Shown: positions 25,093 through 33,229 of the stretch, one piece after another | Numbering within the stretch: the stretch's first letter is position 1 | Layout: every line of letters starts with the position of its first letter | NCBI GenBank assembly: GCA_021324575.1 | Contig: JAJPIW010000034.1 | Location: 1 to 64,000 of the forward strand | Direction of reading: 5' to 3' | DNA from: Intrasporangiaceae bacterium | Lineage (GTDB): Bacteria; Actinomycetota; Actinomycetes; Actinomycetales; Dermatophilaceae | Length of the DNA: 64,000 nucleotides | Position numbers and translations under genes: made by a program | The notes under the pieces: model-generated | The model's input: only the letters and a program-made list of their open reading frames with translations | What the model was told of the DNA's origin: nothing | Databases searched by the model: none

Positions 25093-26318
25093 CAACAGGG
25101 GGAGGGTCAGAGACCATGGCTGGAGTACCGCCCAGGCTGCCTGGGATCTCGGTGGTGTGTGTGTTCAACGACCCCAAGGTCCGCGAAGAGTGCCTCGACC
25201 GATCCATCGCGGCGAACTCCGGGGCGGTCGACGTGGACTATGTCCCCGTCGACAACACCGGTCACGCGTTCTCCACCGCGGGTGCGGCGCTCAACCACGG
25301 CGCTTCCCTGGCCCGCCACGACGTCGTCGTCTTCGCGCACCAGGACGTCTACCTGCACTCGGTCGACCGCCTCGCCGCCGTGGCGGCCCATCTCGCGGGT
25401 GAGCAGTGGGGCGTCCTCGGCGCCAACGGCTTCTCCCGCGGCGCCGAGTCGGTCGGGATGATCCGCGACCGGGTACAGCTCATCGGCAGCGACGAGGTCG
25501 TTCCCCGGGAGGTGGACAGTCTCGATGAGGTCCTCTTCATGGTCCGCCGAGACCGGGTGCTGAGCCACCCGCTGACCGAGGACCCGGATCTGGCGTGGCA
25601 TGCGTATGCCGTCGAGTACGGCCTGCGCATGCGCAGGCTCGGGCTCGGGGTCGGTGCCGCGAATCTGGCCGTCACCCACAACAGCCTGACCATCAACCTG
25701 GCCCGGCTGGACGTCGCGCATCGACGGGTCGCCGCGCTCTACCCCGAGCGGCTCCCGGTGCAGACGACCTGTGGCGAGGTCGGGGAACGGTCGTCCACTT
25801 GGAAGGACGCGCCGGTCATCCGCGACCACCGGTGGCGACTGCGCTGGCTGAGGTCCTCCAAGCGGGCCATGGCGGCCCGGCAGGTCCTGGACGTTCCCGT
25901 GGTCCTCGGCGACATTCGCATGGATGTGGACGATCTGAACACCGGCGGCCGGCTGAACGTGGTCAACCTGGACCGGGTGGGTGGCTTCGTCGGTGACGCC
26001 CCTGGTGCCATCCAGCTCACCCGCAGAGACACCGACGTGGTGTTCTGGGCGGCCGCCACGGTGGAAGAGGTTCTGGAGGTTGCCGCATCGCTTGCGCCCT
26101 CGGAGTCCGTGCTGCTCGCCGACCTGTCCGCCGGCGACCTTCCCGCACTCACCGGACGCCTCCCGGAGGGGTTCGACTGGCTGCTGGGCCTGCACGATGA
26201 CACGACGTGGCTGCTCGGTGGGCCGGCCGCGCGGGACCTGCCGGACCAGTGGTTCGAACCGCGCGCCGTCCCGTTGGGCCCCGACAGACGCGAGCGGCGT
26301 CGGTCCCGACCAGCCTGA
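25089..26318 (+). CDS. GT2-like glycosyltransferase with unusual C-terminal domain
   Basis: 409 residues. The N-terminal 200 residues match the GT-A/GT2 type seen in StrF-like proteins: ISVVCVFNDPKVREECL, DYVPVDNTGHAFSTAGAALN, then VVFAHQDVYL in the DXD region. The C-terminal about 150 residues, from VLDVPVVLGDIRMDVDDL, form a separate domain I do not recognise, with no membrane segments. Last gene of the eight-gene overlapping operon; GTG start overlapping the previous stop. The donor sugar is unknown. Confidence 0.78.
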   Translation: MTTGGGSETMAGVPPRLPGISVVCVFNDPKVREECLDRSIAANSGAVDVDYVPVDNTGHAFSTAGAALNHGASLARHDVVVFAHQDVYLHSVDRLAAVAAHLAGEQWGVLGANGFSRGAESVGMIRDRVQLIGSDEVVPREVDSLDEVLFMVRRDRVLSHPLTEDPDLAWHAYAVEYGLRMRRLGLGVGAANLAVTHNSLTINLARLDVAHRRVAALYPERLPVQTTCGEVGERSSTWKDAPVIRDHRWRLRWLRSSKRAMAARQVLDVPVVLGDIRMDVDDLNTGGRLNVVNLDRVGGFVGDAPGAIQLTRRDTDVVFWAAATVEEVLEVAASLAPSESVLLADLSAGDLPALTGRLPEGFDWLLGLHDDTTWLLGGPAARDLPDQWFEPRAVPLGPDRRERRRSRPA

Positions 26319-26340
26319 GCCGGTCGGTCGCTCGGGTCGG

Positions 26341-26613
26341 TCAGCCTCCGGCGGCTTCGGAGCGCTGCTGGTCCACGAAGTCGGCGAGCCCGCCGATCGT
26401 CTCGAAGTCGTCCCCGCTGAAGTCGTCATCGACGTAGAGGCCGAAGCGTTCCTCGATCGAGGTGATGATCTCGACGACCGCCAGGGAGTCGAGCTCGGGC
26501 ATGCTCCCGAACAGGGGAGTGGACGCATCCAGGGTGCTTGCGCGGTCCTCGATCCCCAGAGTCTGGACGATGATGTCGATGACGCCCTTCAGGGTGTCGT
26601 TGCTGGCTTCCAT
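26341..26613 (-). CDS. Acyl carrier protein
   Basis: 90 residues, acidic, with the phosphopantetheine attachment serine Ser43 in ELDSLAVVEII and the four-helix ACP pattern. It would carry an acyl or aminoacyl thioester. The start (26613) has AGAGAGG eight bases upstream; a longer frame to 26679 lacks this. It follows the PLP decarboxylase by 103 bases on the same strand, in a cassette ligase-decarboxylase-ACP like the one associated with exosortase A systems, although no exosortase is present here. Confidence 0.92.
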   Translation of the reverse strand: MEASNDTLKGVIDIIVQTLGIEDRASTLDASTPLFGSMPELDSLAVVEIITSIEERFGLYVDDDFSGDDFETIGGLADFVDQQRSEAAGG

Positions 26614-26716
26614 GTGACCTCTCTCTGCTGTGGGGGCGAGCGGGTCCCGCTCGCCCATGCTCGCACCGTCGGGCTTCATCCTCCCCGACTACCGGCCCCG
26701 AGGCTCAACTGGCCCG

Positions 26717-27943
26717 TCAGACGAGCACCTCGGCCGGCGCCGGGTGCCCGAGGAACGCCGTGGGGCTCGCCGTCAGGCCGTATGCACCGGCTTGGAAGAC
26801 GACGACGAGGTCGCCGATGTCGGCCCGCGGAAGGGGGACTTTGTCACCCAGCAGGTCCAACGGCGTGCAGAGGCAGCCGACCACCGTGACCGGCGAGTCG
26901 TCGGGCTCAGCCATCTGGGTGCCGATCGCCACCGGATAGTTGCGCCGGATCGCCTGACCGAAGTTGCCGGACGCAGCCAGCTGATGGTGCATGCCGCCGT
27001 CGACGACCAGGTAGACCTGACCTCGGGACTCCTTCCGGTCGACGACGCGGGTGACGTACACGCCCGACTCGCCGACGAGGTAGCGGCCGAGCTCGATGAC
27101 GGTACGCGCCTCGGGGAGGTTCGGTTGGATCCGGTGCTCCAGGAGGTCGCCAAGGTTGTCCCCGATCGCTGTCAGGTCCAGCGGCTCGTCCTTCTCGAAG
27201 TAGGGGATCCCGAACCCGCCGCCGAGGTTGACATAGCGCACCGGCGTCGGGCAGGCCTCCGCGAGCGAGAGGACCAGGTCCACTGTGCGTGTCTGCGCCT
27301 CGCAGATGATCTCGGCCCGCAGGTTCTGGGAGCCGGCGAAGATATGGAAGCCCTCGACATCCACGTCGGCCGAGCCCAGCTCGGCGAGCAGGTCCGGGAC
27401 GCGCTCCGCGTCGACCCCGAACTGCTGCGGCCCGCCGCCCATCCGCATCCCCGAGCCCTTCACGGCGAAGTCCGGGTTGACCCGGACGGCGACCCGTGGA
27501 CGCAGCCCCAGCCGTTCGCCGGCGGCGACGACGCGACGCGCCTCGGTGGTCGACTCGAGCTCGATGAGCACCCCCGCGGCGACCGCTTGCCCGATCTCGC
27601 GCTCGGTCTTGCCGGGCCCGGCGAAGCTGATCCGTGAGGCGGGCATCGACGTGTCAAGAGCAGTCTGCATCTCCAGGGCGGATGCGACGTCGATGGAGTC
27701 CACGAGACGGGCGAGGTGCTGTACCACCGCCGGCATCGGGTTGGCCTTCATCGCATAGCTCAGGTGGATGCCGGGCGGCAGGGTGGCCCGGAGGGTCGCC
27801 ACCCGACCGTCGATCCGGGCCCGGTCATAGGCGAAGAAGGGGGTCGATCCCACCCGCGATGCCAAGCGTTCGAGTGGGGTCCCGCCGACGACGAGCTGCC
27901 CGCCGACGTGGTCCCAGGTGGCGACAACGTCGCGCGCTGTCAT
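26717..27943 (-). CDS. Fold-III PLP-dependent decarboxylase (exosortase-associated/BtrK-like type)
   Basis: 408 residues, alanine-racemase-fold decarboxylase family (DAP/ornithine decarboxylase relatives). The PLP lysine is Lys66 in LSYAMKANPMP. FHIFAGSQNL provides the conserved His/Ser region, GGGFGIPYF binds phosphate, and the C-terminal Cys-X3-Asp pair is CLCTPLDLLGD. This sub-family occurs beside an ACP and an acyl ligase in exosortase A loci. In butirosin biosynthesis a related enzyme (BtrK) decarboxylates an ACP-bound glutamyl group. By analogy it may act on an ACP-linked amino acid, which is inference. It overlaps the ligase by four bases (ATGA). Confidence 0.88.
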   Translation of the reverse strand: MTARDVVATWDHVGGQLVVGGTPLERLASRVGSTPFFAYDRARIDGRVATLRATLPPGIHLSYAMKANPMPAVVQHLARLVDSIDVASALEMQTALDTSMPASRISFAGPGKTEREIGQAVAAGVLIELESTTEARRVVAAGERLGLRPRVAVRVNPDFAVKGSGMRMGGGPQQFGVDAERVPDLLAELGSADVDVEGFHIFAGSQNLRAEIICEAQTRTVDLVLSLAEACPTPVRYVNLGGGFGIPYFEKDEPLDLTAIGDNLGDLLEHRIQPNLPEARTVIELGRYLVGESGVYVTRVVDRKESRGQVYLVVDGGMHHQLAASGNFGQAIRRNYPVAIGTQMAEPDDSPVTVVGCLCTPLDLLGDKVPLPRADIGDLVVVFQAGAYGLTASPTAFLGHPAPAEVLV

Positions 27944-29586
27944 CGGGCGACGCCTTCGTCGGCCAAGGTCCCGTCGGCGCTCTTCGTGGCTTCGTCGCGC
28001 AGCAGGTTTCGGTCGAACTTGCCGTTGGGCGATCTGGGGAGGGTGTCGCGGACGATCACTTCCGACGGCACCATGTACAGCGGCACCTGACGCCGCATGG
28101 CAGCCAGCACAGCCTCGACGTCGAGATCCGAGCCGCCGGTGCGAGGGGCGGCGAACAGGACGATCCGCTGCCCAAGCCCCGGGTCCTCCACGCCGATGGC
28201 GACAGCGTCGCCGACCAGGCCGGTGTCATAGGCGACCTCCTCGATCTCCGTCGGGCTCACCCGGTAGCCGGAAGTCTTGATCATGTCGTCCCGGCGTCCG
28301 ACGAAGTAGAGGAACCCCTCCTCATCGGCCACGACCGTGTCGCCGGACCAGACTGCCAGCTCGACCGCCCGGCCGCCGAGGCGTGCGCCTGGGACGGGGC
28401 GGAACCGCTCGGCGGTGCGCTCGGCGTCGTTCCAGTACCCCAGGGCCACGAGGGCGCCACGGTGCACGAGCTCACCCTCCTCGCCGGGTGCGCAGCGTGA
28501 GCCGTCCGGCCGCACGACGAGGATCTCCGCGTCCGGGATGGCCTTTCCGATGGAGTCCGGCCGTCGGTCCACCTCGTCCGGGTCCAGGTAGGTGGATCGG
28601 AAAGCCTCGGTGAGGCCGTACATGAGGTACGGCCTGGCCTGGGGGAAGTTGGCCCGCAGCCGGTCCAGCGTGGTCCGCGGCATACGGCCCCCGGTGTTGG
28701 CGAAGTACCGGAGGTTCTCCGCGGCCTCGGCCGGCCACTCCTGCTCGGCGATCTGGATCCACAGCGGCGGAACGCAGGTCAGGCCGGTCACCTTGTGCCG
28801 CGCGCACAGCCTGACGACGTCCTTGGGCAGGAGGTAGTTCATGAGGACCACGTGCGCCCCGACCGAGAACGCTGTCGTGACCTGGCTCAGACCGGCGTCG
28901 AAGCTGAGTGGCAGAGCCGAGAGGATGACGTCGTCCCGGTCGTTCTGAAGGTACTCGCTGACGCTCTCGGCTCCGACCACGAGGTTCCGGTGGCTGAGCA
29001 TGACGCCCTTGGGCTTACCCGTGCTGCCGGACGTGTAGAGGATCGCGCCGAGGTCCAGGTCGATGGGCCGACGCACGGGCCCGGTGCGGCCGTCGTCGCC
29101 GAAGGCCTCCGCCCACGCGTGCACCGCGAAGCCCTCGCCGGGCACTCCGTCGGCTGAACCGGCGGCGTCGCCCGCAGCGCCACGAGCGCCCGAGGGGACG
29201 AGGACGACGTGTTCCAGCGCCGGGCAGTCGCCCAGCTCTTCGCTCAGGAGGGCGAGCCGTTCGGCCGACGTGACGAGTACCCGGACGTCGCAGTCGGCCA
29301 GGATGTAGGCCACCTGGGTGGGGCGCAACAGGGGGTTCGCCGGGACGAACGCACCACCGGCCGCCGAGGTGCCGAAGATCGTCGCCACTGTCTCCAGGCG
29401 CTTCTCCAGGAAGACGGCGACACGGTCCTCGCGGCCGACGCCTAGTCGGGACAGTCCGGCAGCGACCTGCCGAACCTGCGCCTGCAGGTCGGCGTAGCTC
29501 CACGTCTGCGCCTTGTAGGTCAGGGCCGGTGCCCCCCCGTTCCGCGCAGCCTGCTCGTCGAGCAGGTCATGCAGGCTCGTCCTCAT
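27940..29586 (-). CDS. AMP-forming acyl-CoA/ACP ligase
   Basis: 548 residues. ANL superfamily: P-loop ILYTSGSTGKPKGVMLSH, MYGLTEAFRSTYL, DDMIKTSGYRVSPTEIEEV (hinge), and the C-terminal catalytic lysine in PRSPNGKFDRNLL. It adenylates a carboxylic or amino acid and loads it on a thiol, probably the ACP two genes downstream. An insertion rich in Ala/Gly (about residues 148-165) lies before the P-loop. ATG 29586 is preferred (GAGGAGGG eleven bases upstream); an in-frame GTG at 29619 overlapping the preceding stop is the alternative. Confidence 0.9.
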   Translation of the reverse strand: MRTSLHDLLDEQAARNGGAPALTYKAQTWSYADLQAQVRQVAAGLSRLGVGREDRVAVFLEKRLETVATIFGTSAAGGAFVPANPLLRPTQVAYILADCDVRVLVTSAERLALLSEELGDCPALEHVVLVPSGARGAAGDAAGSADGVPGEGFAVHAWAEAFGDDGRTGPVRRPIDLDLGAILYTSGSTGKPKGVMLSHRNLVVGAESVSEYLQNDRDDVILSALPLSFDAGLSQVTTAFSVGAHVVLMNYLLPKDVVRLCARHKVTGLTCVPPLWIQIAEQEWPAEAAENLRYFANTGGRMPRTTLDRLRANFPQARPYLMYGLTEAFRSTYLDPDEVDRRPDSIGKAIPDAEILVVRPDGSRCAPGEEGELVHRGALVALGYWNDAERTAERFRPVPGARLGGRAVELAVWSGDTVVADEEGFLYFVGRRDDMIKTSGYRVSPTEIEEVAYDTGLVGDAVAIGVEDPGLGQRIVLFAAPRTGGSDLDVEAVLAAMRRQVPLYMVPSEVIVRDTLPRSPNGKFDRNLLRDEATKSADGTLADEGVAR

Positions 29587-29615
29587 CGTGCTTGATTCCC
29601 TCCTCGACGTGCGCC

Positions 29616-30479
29616 TCACCAGGCGACGTTGGTCAGTTCGCTGTAGAGGTAGTCCACCTGGTCGGCTCGGACGTGGTCGCTCTTGAACATCTTGGGCCGG
29701 GGATGAGGCACCATGGCGGCTCCTCGTGGCCGCCTCCCGACCACCCTCAGCTCGGCCAGAGTGACGGGAACCCGGTGCCGCAGCAAGAGGTGTCTGCTGA
29801 CCTGACGCTGGGCCCGGTGGAACAGGTCCGGGTTGCTCACGTAGAGGATCGACCCGAACAAGGGCATTCGCTTGCGCCTGTCCCGTCGGAAGATCAGGTA
29901 GCAGCTCTGACCTCCGTCGGTCACGAGGACATGATGTGCGGCCGCCGCGTGGGCGTGGTCGCGGAAGATCTCCAGGTCGCGACCGCTCAGCTGCCGGCCG
30001 ATGGTTGCCAGGTCGGAGGTGACCTGGACCCGGCCGCTCACGGGCCAGGGCAGGTTGGGGACCGCCGCGGTGGCGGTGTCGAGCTCGGCGAACCGCAGTC
30101 GTTTGTTGAGCGGGACCACGTTGCCGCTCGGGGACAGGTCGGTGAAGGTGTAGCCAGGCTGCCGCAGGATCGCGCGGACCAGTTTCAGCCCCTGCGACCG
30201 GTGCTCCTCAAGGACGCACCAGGCGGCGAGGTTGCAGAACCGCTCCTGCCGCCCGTCGATCTCCCGTTGCGAGTAGATGGCGAGGTATGCGCCCACGACG
30301 TCGTCGTCGTCGGTCAGCATGAAGCCGTGGTTCGGCGCCTCGACCCAGCCCGGCCCCATCGCCCTGCGCCAGGCCTCCGGGGTCACCCGGCTGTTGAGGT
30401 TTGCAGAGAGGAAGGCGGCGACGCGCCCGACATCGGAAGAGGTGATCGGGCCGAGAGTGATCGGTCGATCAGCTGGCAT
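29616..30479 (-). CDS. GNAT-fold N-acyltransferase-like protein of the ACP cassette
   Basis: 287 residues. The N-terminal GNAT-like region has ITLGPITSSDVGRVAAFL, a strand-rich middle (DDDDVVGAYLAIYSQREI) and the acyl-CoA loop-like AAWCVLEEHRSQGLKLVRAIL. A second half without an evident domain ends KSDHVRADQVDYLYSEL. It is 29 bases upstream of the ligase, on the same strand. It could transfer the ACP-borne acyl group to a sugar or amine; that is inference. The start is set at ATG 30479 because a -10 box TACCGT lies exactly six bases upstream (leaderless). An ATG 18 bases earlier is possible. Confidence 0.7.
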   Translation of the reverse strand: MPADRPITLGPITSSDVGRVAAFLSANLNSRVTPEAWRRAMGPGWVEAPNHGFMLTDDDDVVGAYLAIYSQREIDGRQERFCNLAAWCVLEEHRSQGLKLVRAILRQPGYTFTDLSPSGNVVPLNKRLRFAELDTATAAVPNLPWPVSGRVQVTSDLATIGRQLSGRDLEIFRDHAHAAAAHHVLVTDGGQSCYLIFRRDRRKRMPLFGSILYVSNPDLFHRAQRQVSRHLLLRHRVPVTLAELRVVGRRPRGAAMVPHPRPKMFKSDHVRADQVDYLYSELTNVAW

Positions 30480-30491
30480 GCGGCAACGGTA
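30480..30491 (-). promoter_or_regulatory. -10 box for leaderless transcription of the ACP cassette
   Basis: Reading the minus strand, TACCGT (30491-30486) is followed by TGCCGC and then the ATG at 30479, placing the predicted transcription start on the initiator. It would drive GNAT-ligase-decarboxylase-ACP as one transcript, diverging from the glycosyltransferase at 30647. Confidence 0.45.
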
Positions 30492-30646
30492 CTTCATGGC
30501 GTCCGACCACCCCCGGGGATTGCCGAACCTGCGCGGTGCCCGGGCATGCTGACTACGGTGGACCCTGCGAGCCGGCAGCGGATCGCTCATGCACTCGCGA
30601 GGCATCCGACCTCGACGTCCCAGATCACCTGTGGAGGAGGGGCGAC

Positions 30647-31567
30647 GTGACGAGCATCGTCATCGCCGCACACAACGAGGCCACCGTCATCGGCCGATGC
30701 CTCGACGCTCTGCTGGCCGACGCCGCGCCGGGGGAGCTGGACATCACCGTCGTGCCCAATGGCTGCACCGACGCGACGGCGGCGGTGGCCTCGGCCCGGG
30801 GTGTCCGAGTGGTGGAGGTCGCCGAGGCGAGCAAGGCGGCCGCGCTCAACGCAGGCGACCTGGCCGCCGTTGGCTTCCCGCGCATCTACCTGGACGCGGA
30901 CATCGTCGTCGGGACGGCCGGCATCCGCTCGGTCAGCCGTGCCGTGTCGGGTCAGGGGATCGTGCCCGGGGGTACCGCGACCGCACCGAAGGTGCTTGCG
31001 GCCGTGCCGGCGCGGCGGCTCGAGCTGGCCGATCGACCCTGGCCGGTGCGCGCCTACTTCGCCGTCAACACCCAGCTGCCGGCCTTTCGTGAAGGGCTGT
31101 TCGGTCGCGGGATGGTGGCCCTGTCCGAGGCTGGTCGGGCCCGCTTCGACACCTTCCCCATGATGGTTGCCGATGACCTGTTCCTCGACTCGCTGTTCGA
31201 CGTCGACGAGAAGGTGTGCGTAGCGGACGTGGTGACCACGGTCGAGGCACCCCGCCGGACCAAGGACCTGGTCAACCGCCTCGTCCGGGTGCGACGGGGC
31301 AACGCAGCCATGCGGACCGCCGGGGGTCGCGGTGCGCTGGGCATCGCGGTCCGGCCGGCCGACCGGACCGCCTGGCTGCGGGAGGTCGTCCGGCCGAACC
31401 CACGACTGGCGCCCGCCGGTTTGGTGTATGCCGCGATCACCCTGGCCGCGGCCGTGCTGGCCAAGCGCTCTGCCCAGAGCGACACGACGTGGCAGCGGGA
31501 TGAGTCCACGAGATCGCCGACCAACGCCGACGGGGACAATGGCCACATGGACGGGCGGCAGACATGA
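30647..31567 (+). CDS. Glycosyltransferase family 2
   Basis: 306 residues. GT-A fold: SIVIAAHNEATVIGRCLDALL, DITVVPNGCTDAT, then IYLDADIVVGTAGI with the DXD motif. A membrane-prone segment GLVYAAITLAAAVLA lies near the C-terminus. GTG 30647 is selected for its GGAGGAGGGG ribosome-binding site; the longer frame to 30536 has none. It is coupled by a four-base overlap to the deacetylase that follows, so the pair may extend and modify the same sugar chain. Confidence 0.9.
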   Translation: MTSIVIAAHNEATVIGRCLDALLADAAPGELDITVVPNGCTDATAAVASARGVRVVEVAEASKAAALNAGDLAAVGFPRIYLDADIVVGTAGIRSVSRAVSGQGIVPGGTATAPKVLAAVPARRLELADRPWPVRAYFAVNTQLPAFREGLFGRGMVALSEAGRARFDTFPMMVADDLFLDSLFDVDEKVCVADVVTTVEAPRRTKDLVNRLVRVRRGNAAMRTAGGRGALGIAVRPADRTAWLREVVRPNPRLAPAGLVYAAITLAAAVLAKRSAQSDTTWQRDESTRSPTNADGDNGHMDGRQT

Positions 31568-32220
31568 CAGTCAACATCTGTTTCCACGGCATCGGGACGC
31601 CCGAGCGGGCGCTGGAGCCGGGCGAGGACGCGTACTGGATCAGCCCGTACCTGTATGAGCAGGTGCTGGACGAGGTCGCCGGCCGTGCCGACGTGCGGCT
31701 CAGCTTCGACGACGGCAACCGGTCCGACGTGGACATCGCCCTGCAGGGACTGCTCGACCGTGGGCTGACTGCCACCTTCTTCCCCCTCGCCGGCCGGCTG
31801 GAGACGGGCGGCAGCCTGGACCCGGCGGACCTGCGTGCCCTGCGCGCGGCGGGGATGAACGTGGGCAGCCATGGCATGGACCACCGGCCGTGGCGCGGAC
31901 TGACGCCGTCTGAGCGTCGACGTGAGCTCGTGGAGGCCCGTGAACAGCTCTCTGAGGCGGCCGGTGCGCCGATCGAGGAGGTCGCCCTGCCGCTCGGCCG
32001 CTACGACCGCGACGTCCTCGGGGCCCTTCGCGCAACCGGCTACCGCCGGGTGCACTCCAGCGACCGACGCCCGGCCCGGCCGGCCGCATGGCTCCAGCCC
32101 CGCTACAGCGTGCGCCGGGGCGACACCCTGGAGTCGGTGCGGCGCGACATCCTGACACCGCCTGCCCCGTTGCGCCGCCTGCGGTCCGAAGCAGTCGGTG
32201 TCGTCAAGCGCCTCCGTTAG
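31564..32220 (+). CDS. Polysaccharide deacetylase (NodB fold)
   Basis: 218 residues. Motif 1 SFDDGN gives the catalytic base Asp49 and metal ligand Asp50; motif 2 SHGMDH gives metal ligands His103 and His107. LPLGRYDRDVL matches motif 3 weakly. No signal peptide, so it probably acts on a cytoplasmic or membrane-associated lipid-linked intermediate, removing N- or O-acetyl groups. Its 3' end overlaps the convergent GT2 gene by 17 bases. Deacetylases also accompany the ACP/decarboxylase/ligase triad in exosortase loci. Confidence 0.9.
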   Translation: MTVNICFHGIGTPERALEPGEDAYWISPYLYEQVLDEVAGRADVRLSFDDGNRSDVDIALQGLLDRGLTATFFPLAGRLETGGSLDPADLRALRAAGMNVGSHGMDHRPWRGLTPSERRRELVEAREQLSEAAGAPIEEVALPLGRYDRDVLGALRATGYRRVHSSDRRPARPAAWLQPRYSVRRGDTLESVRRDILTPPAPLRRLRSEAVGVVKRLR

Positions 32221-33229
32221 AGCCGGCCCGCGAAACCGAGTGCGGTCCCGGCCGCTCGCGCATCCGCGTCGGGTTGGTCAGCGCGCGCAAGGTAGGTCTG
32301 CTGCCGGGGTCGCCGATCGCAACCCGCGAGGACTCGCGCAGCACGATGGCACTCCAGAACAAGGCACCACGCACCCGCCCGTTCCGGCGCCGGAACAGGC
32401 GGACCCGGTTGAGTGCCATGAGCGCTCGCAGGCCCGGCGACGCCCCAGAGCCGCCCTCGAGGTGGGTGGCGACCGCAGTCGGCACGAAGCGGGTGGCGAA
32501 ACCGAGATCACGGGCGCGCAGGTCGAACTCGGTCTCCTCCGAGTAGAGGAAGAAGGACTCGTCCCACGGTCCGCACGCCGCCCAACAGGCTGCACTGATC
32601 AGCTGTGTCGAGCCCTCGGCCCAGTCGGTGTCCGTCGGCATCTCGTATGCCGCGTGGTCGGTCACCACCTCGCCCAGGGAGGGGTAGCGCCCGACCCGGC
32701 TTGCGCCGACGAGGGCATCCGCGTAGGCGCGGGTCACCGTCGGTTCGCGCCGCATCGACAGGATCAACTGCCCGTCGGCATCGAGCAGTCGTGGCACGGC
32801 GATGCCGACACCGGGTTCGGCCAGGACCGTCAGAAGCTCGGTGACGCACCCAGGCTCGAGTCGGACGTCCGGGTTGAGGACGAGGACTGCGTCGTGGGTC
32901 GGCGCCGCCGCCACACCGGCGTTGATCCCGGCGGAGTAGCCCGCGTTGCGGCCGGTTTCTACCACGACAGCTGCGGGCAGTAGGACGCGCACCACGTCTG
33001 GGCTGCCGTCGGTCGAGCTGTTGTCGACCGCCACCAGCAGCCAGTCGGTCCCGTCGAGCCCGTCGGCGAGCGAGGCGACCAGACCCGGGATGAGGTCGGC
33101 ACTGTTGAACATGACGACGACCACCACCACCGTGAGCAGGTGAGCGGCCGACTCAGCTCCGTCGGACGGTGAATCTTGGGGGCGCCCGTGTCCAGCCCTG
33201 TCCCCTGCGTCGGGCTCAGCCGGACTCAT
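32204..33229 (-). CDS. Glycosyltransferase family 2 (rhamnosyltransferase-like)
   Basis: 341 residues. GT-A fold: VVVVVVMFNSADLIPGLVASL, VAVDNSSTDGSPD, ETGRNAGYSAGINAG, and VLVLNPDVRLEPGC holding the metal-binding Asp. FFLYSEETEFDLRARDLGF is the acceptor-side ED motif common in rhamnosyl- and galactofuranosyltransferases of this type. A Lys/Arg-rich C-terminal region follows. Its ATG overlaps the stop of the polymerase gene upstream (ATGA). Confidence 0.9.
   Translation of the reverse strand: MSPAEPDAGDRAGHGRPQDSPSDGAESAAHLLTVVVVVVMFNSADLIPGLVASLADGLDGTDWLLVAVDNSSTDGSPDVVRVLLPAAVVVETGRNAGYSAGINAGVAAAPTHDAVLVLNPDVRLEPGCVTELLTVLAEPGVGIAVPRLLDADGQLILSMRREPTVTRAYADALVGASRVGRYPSLGEVVTDHAAYEMPTDTDWAEGSTQLISAACWAACGPWDESFFLYSEETEFDLRARDLGFATRFVPTAVATHLEGGSGASPGLRALMALNRVRLFRRRNGRVRGALFWSAIVLRESSRVAIGDPGSRPTLRALTNPTRMRERPGPHSVSRAGSNGGA

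Noticed and set aside
26341-32220. Complete exosortase A / PEP-CTERM system
   Set aside because: The satellite genes (ACP, decarboxylase, ligase, deacetylase) are here, but no multi-helix exosortase and no PEP-CTERM tail was found in the window.
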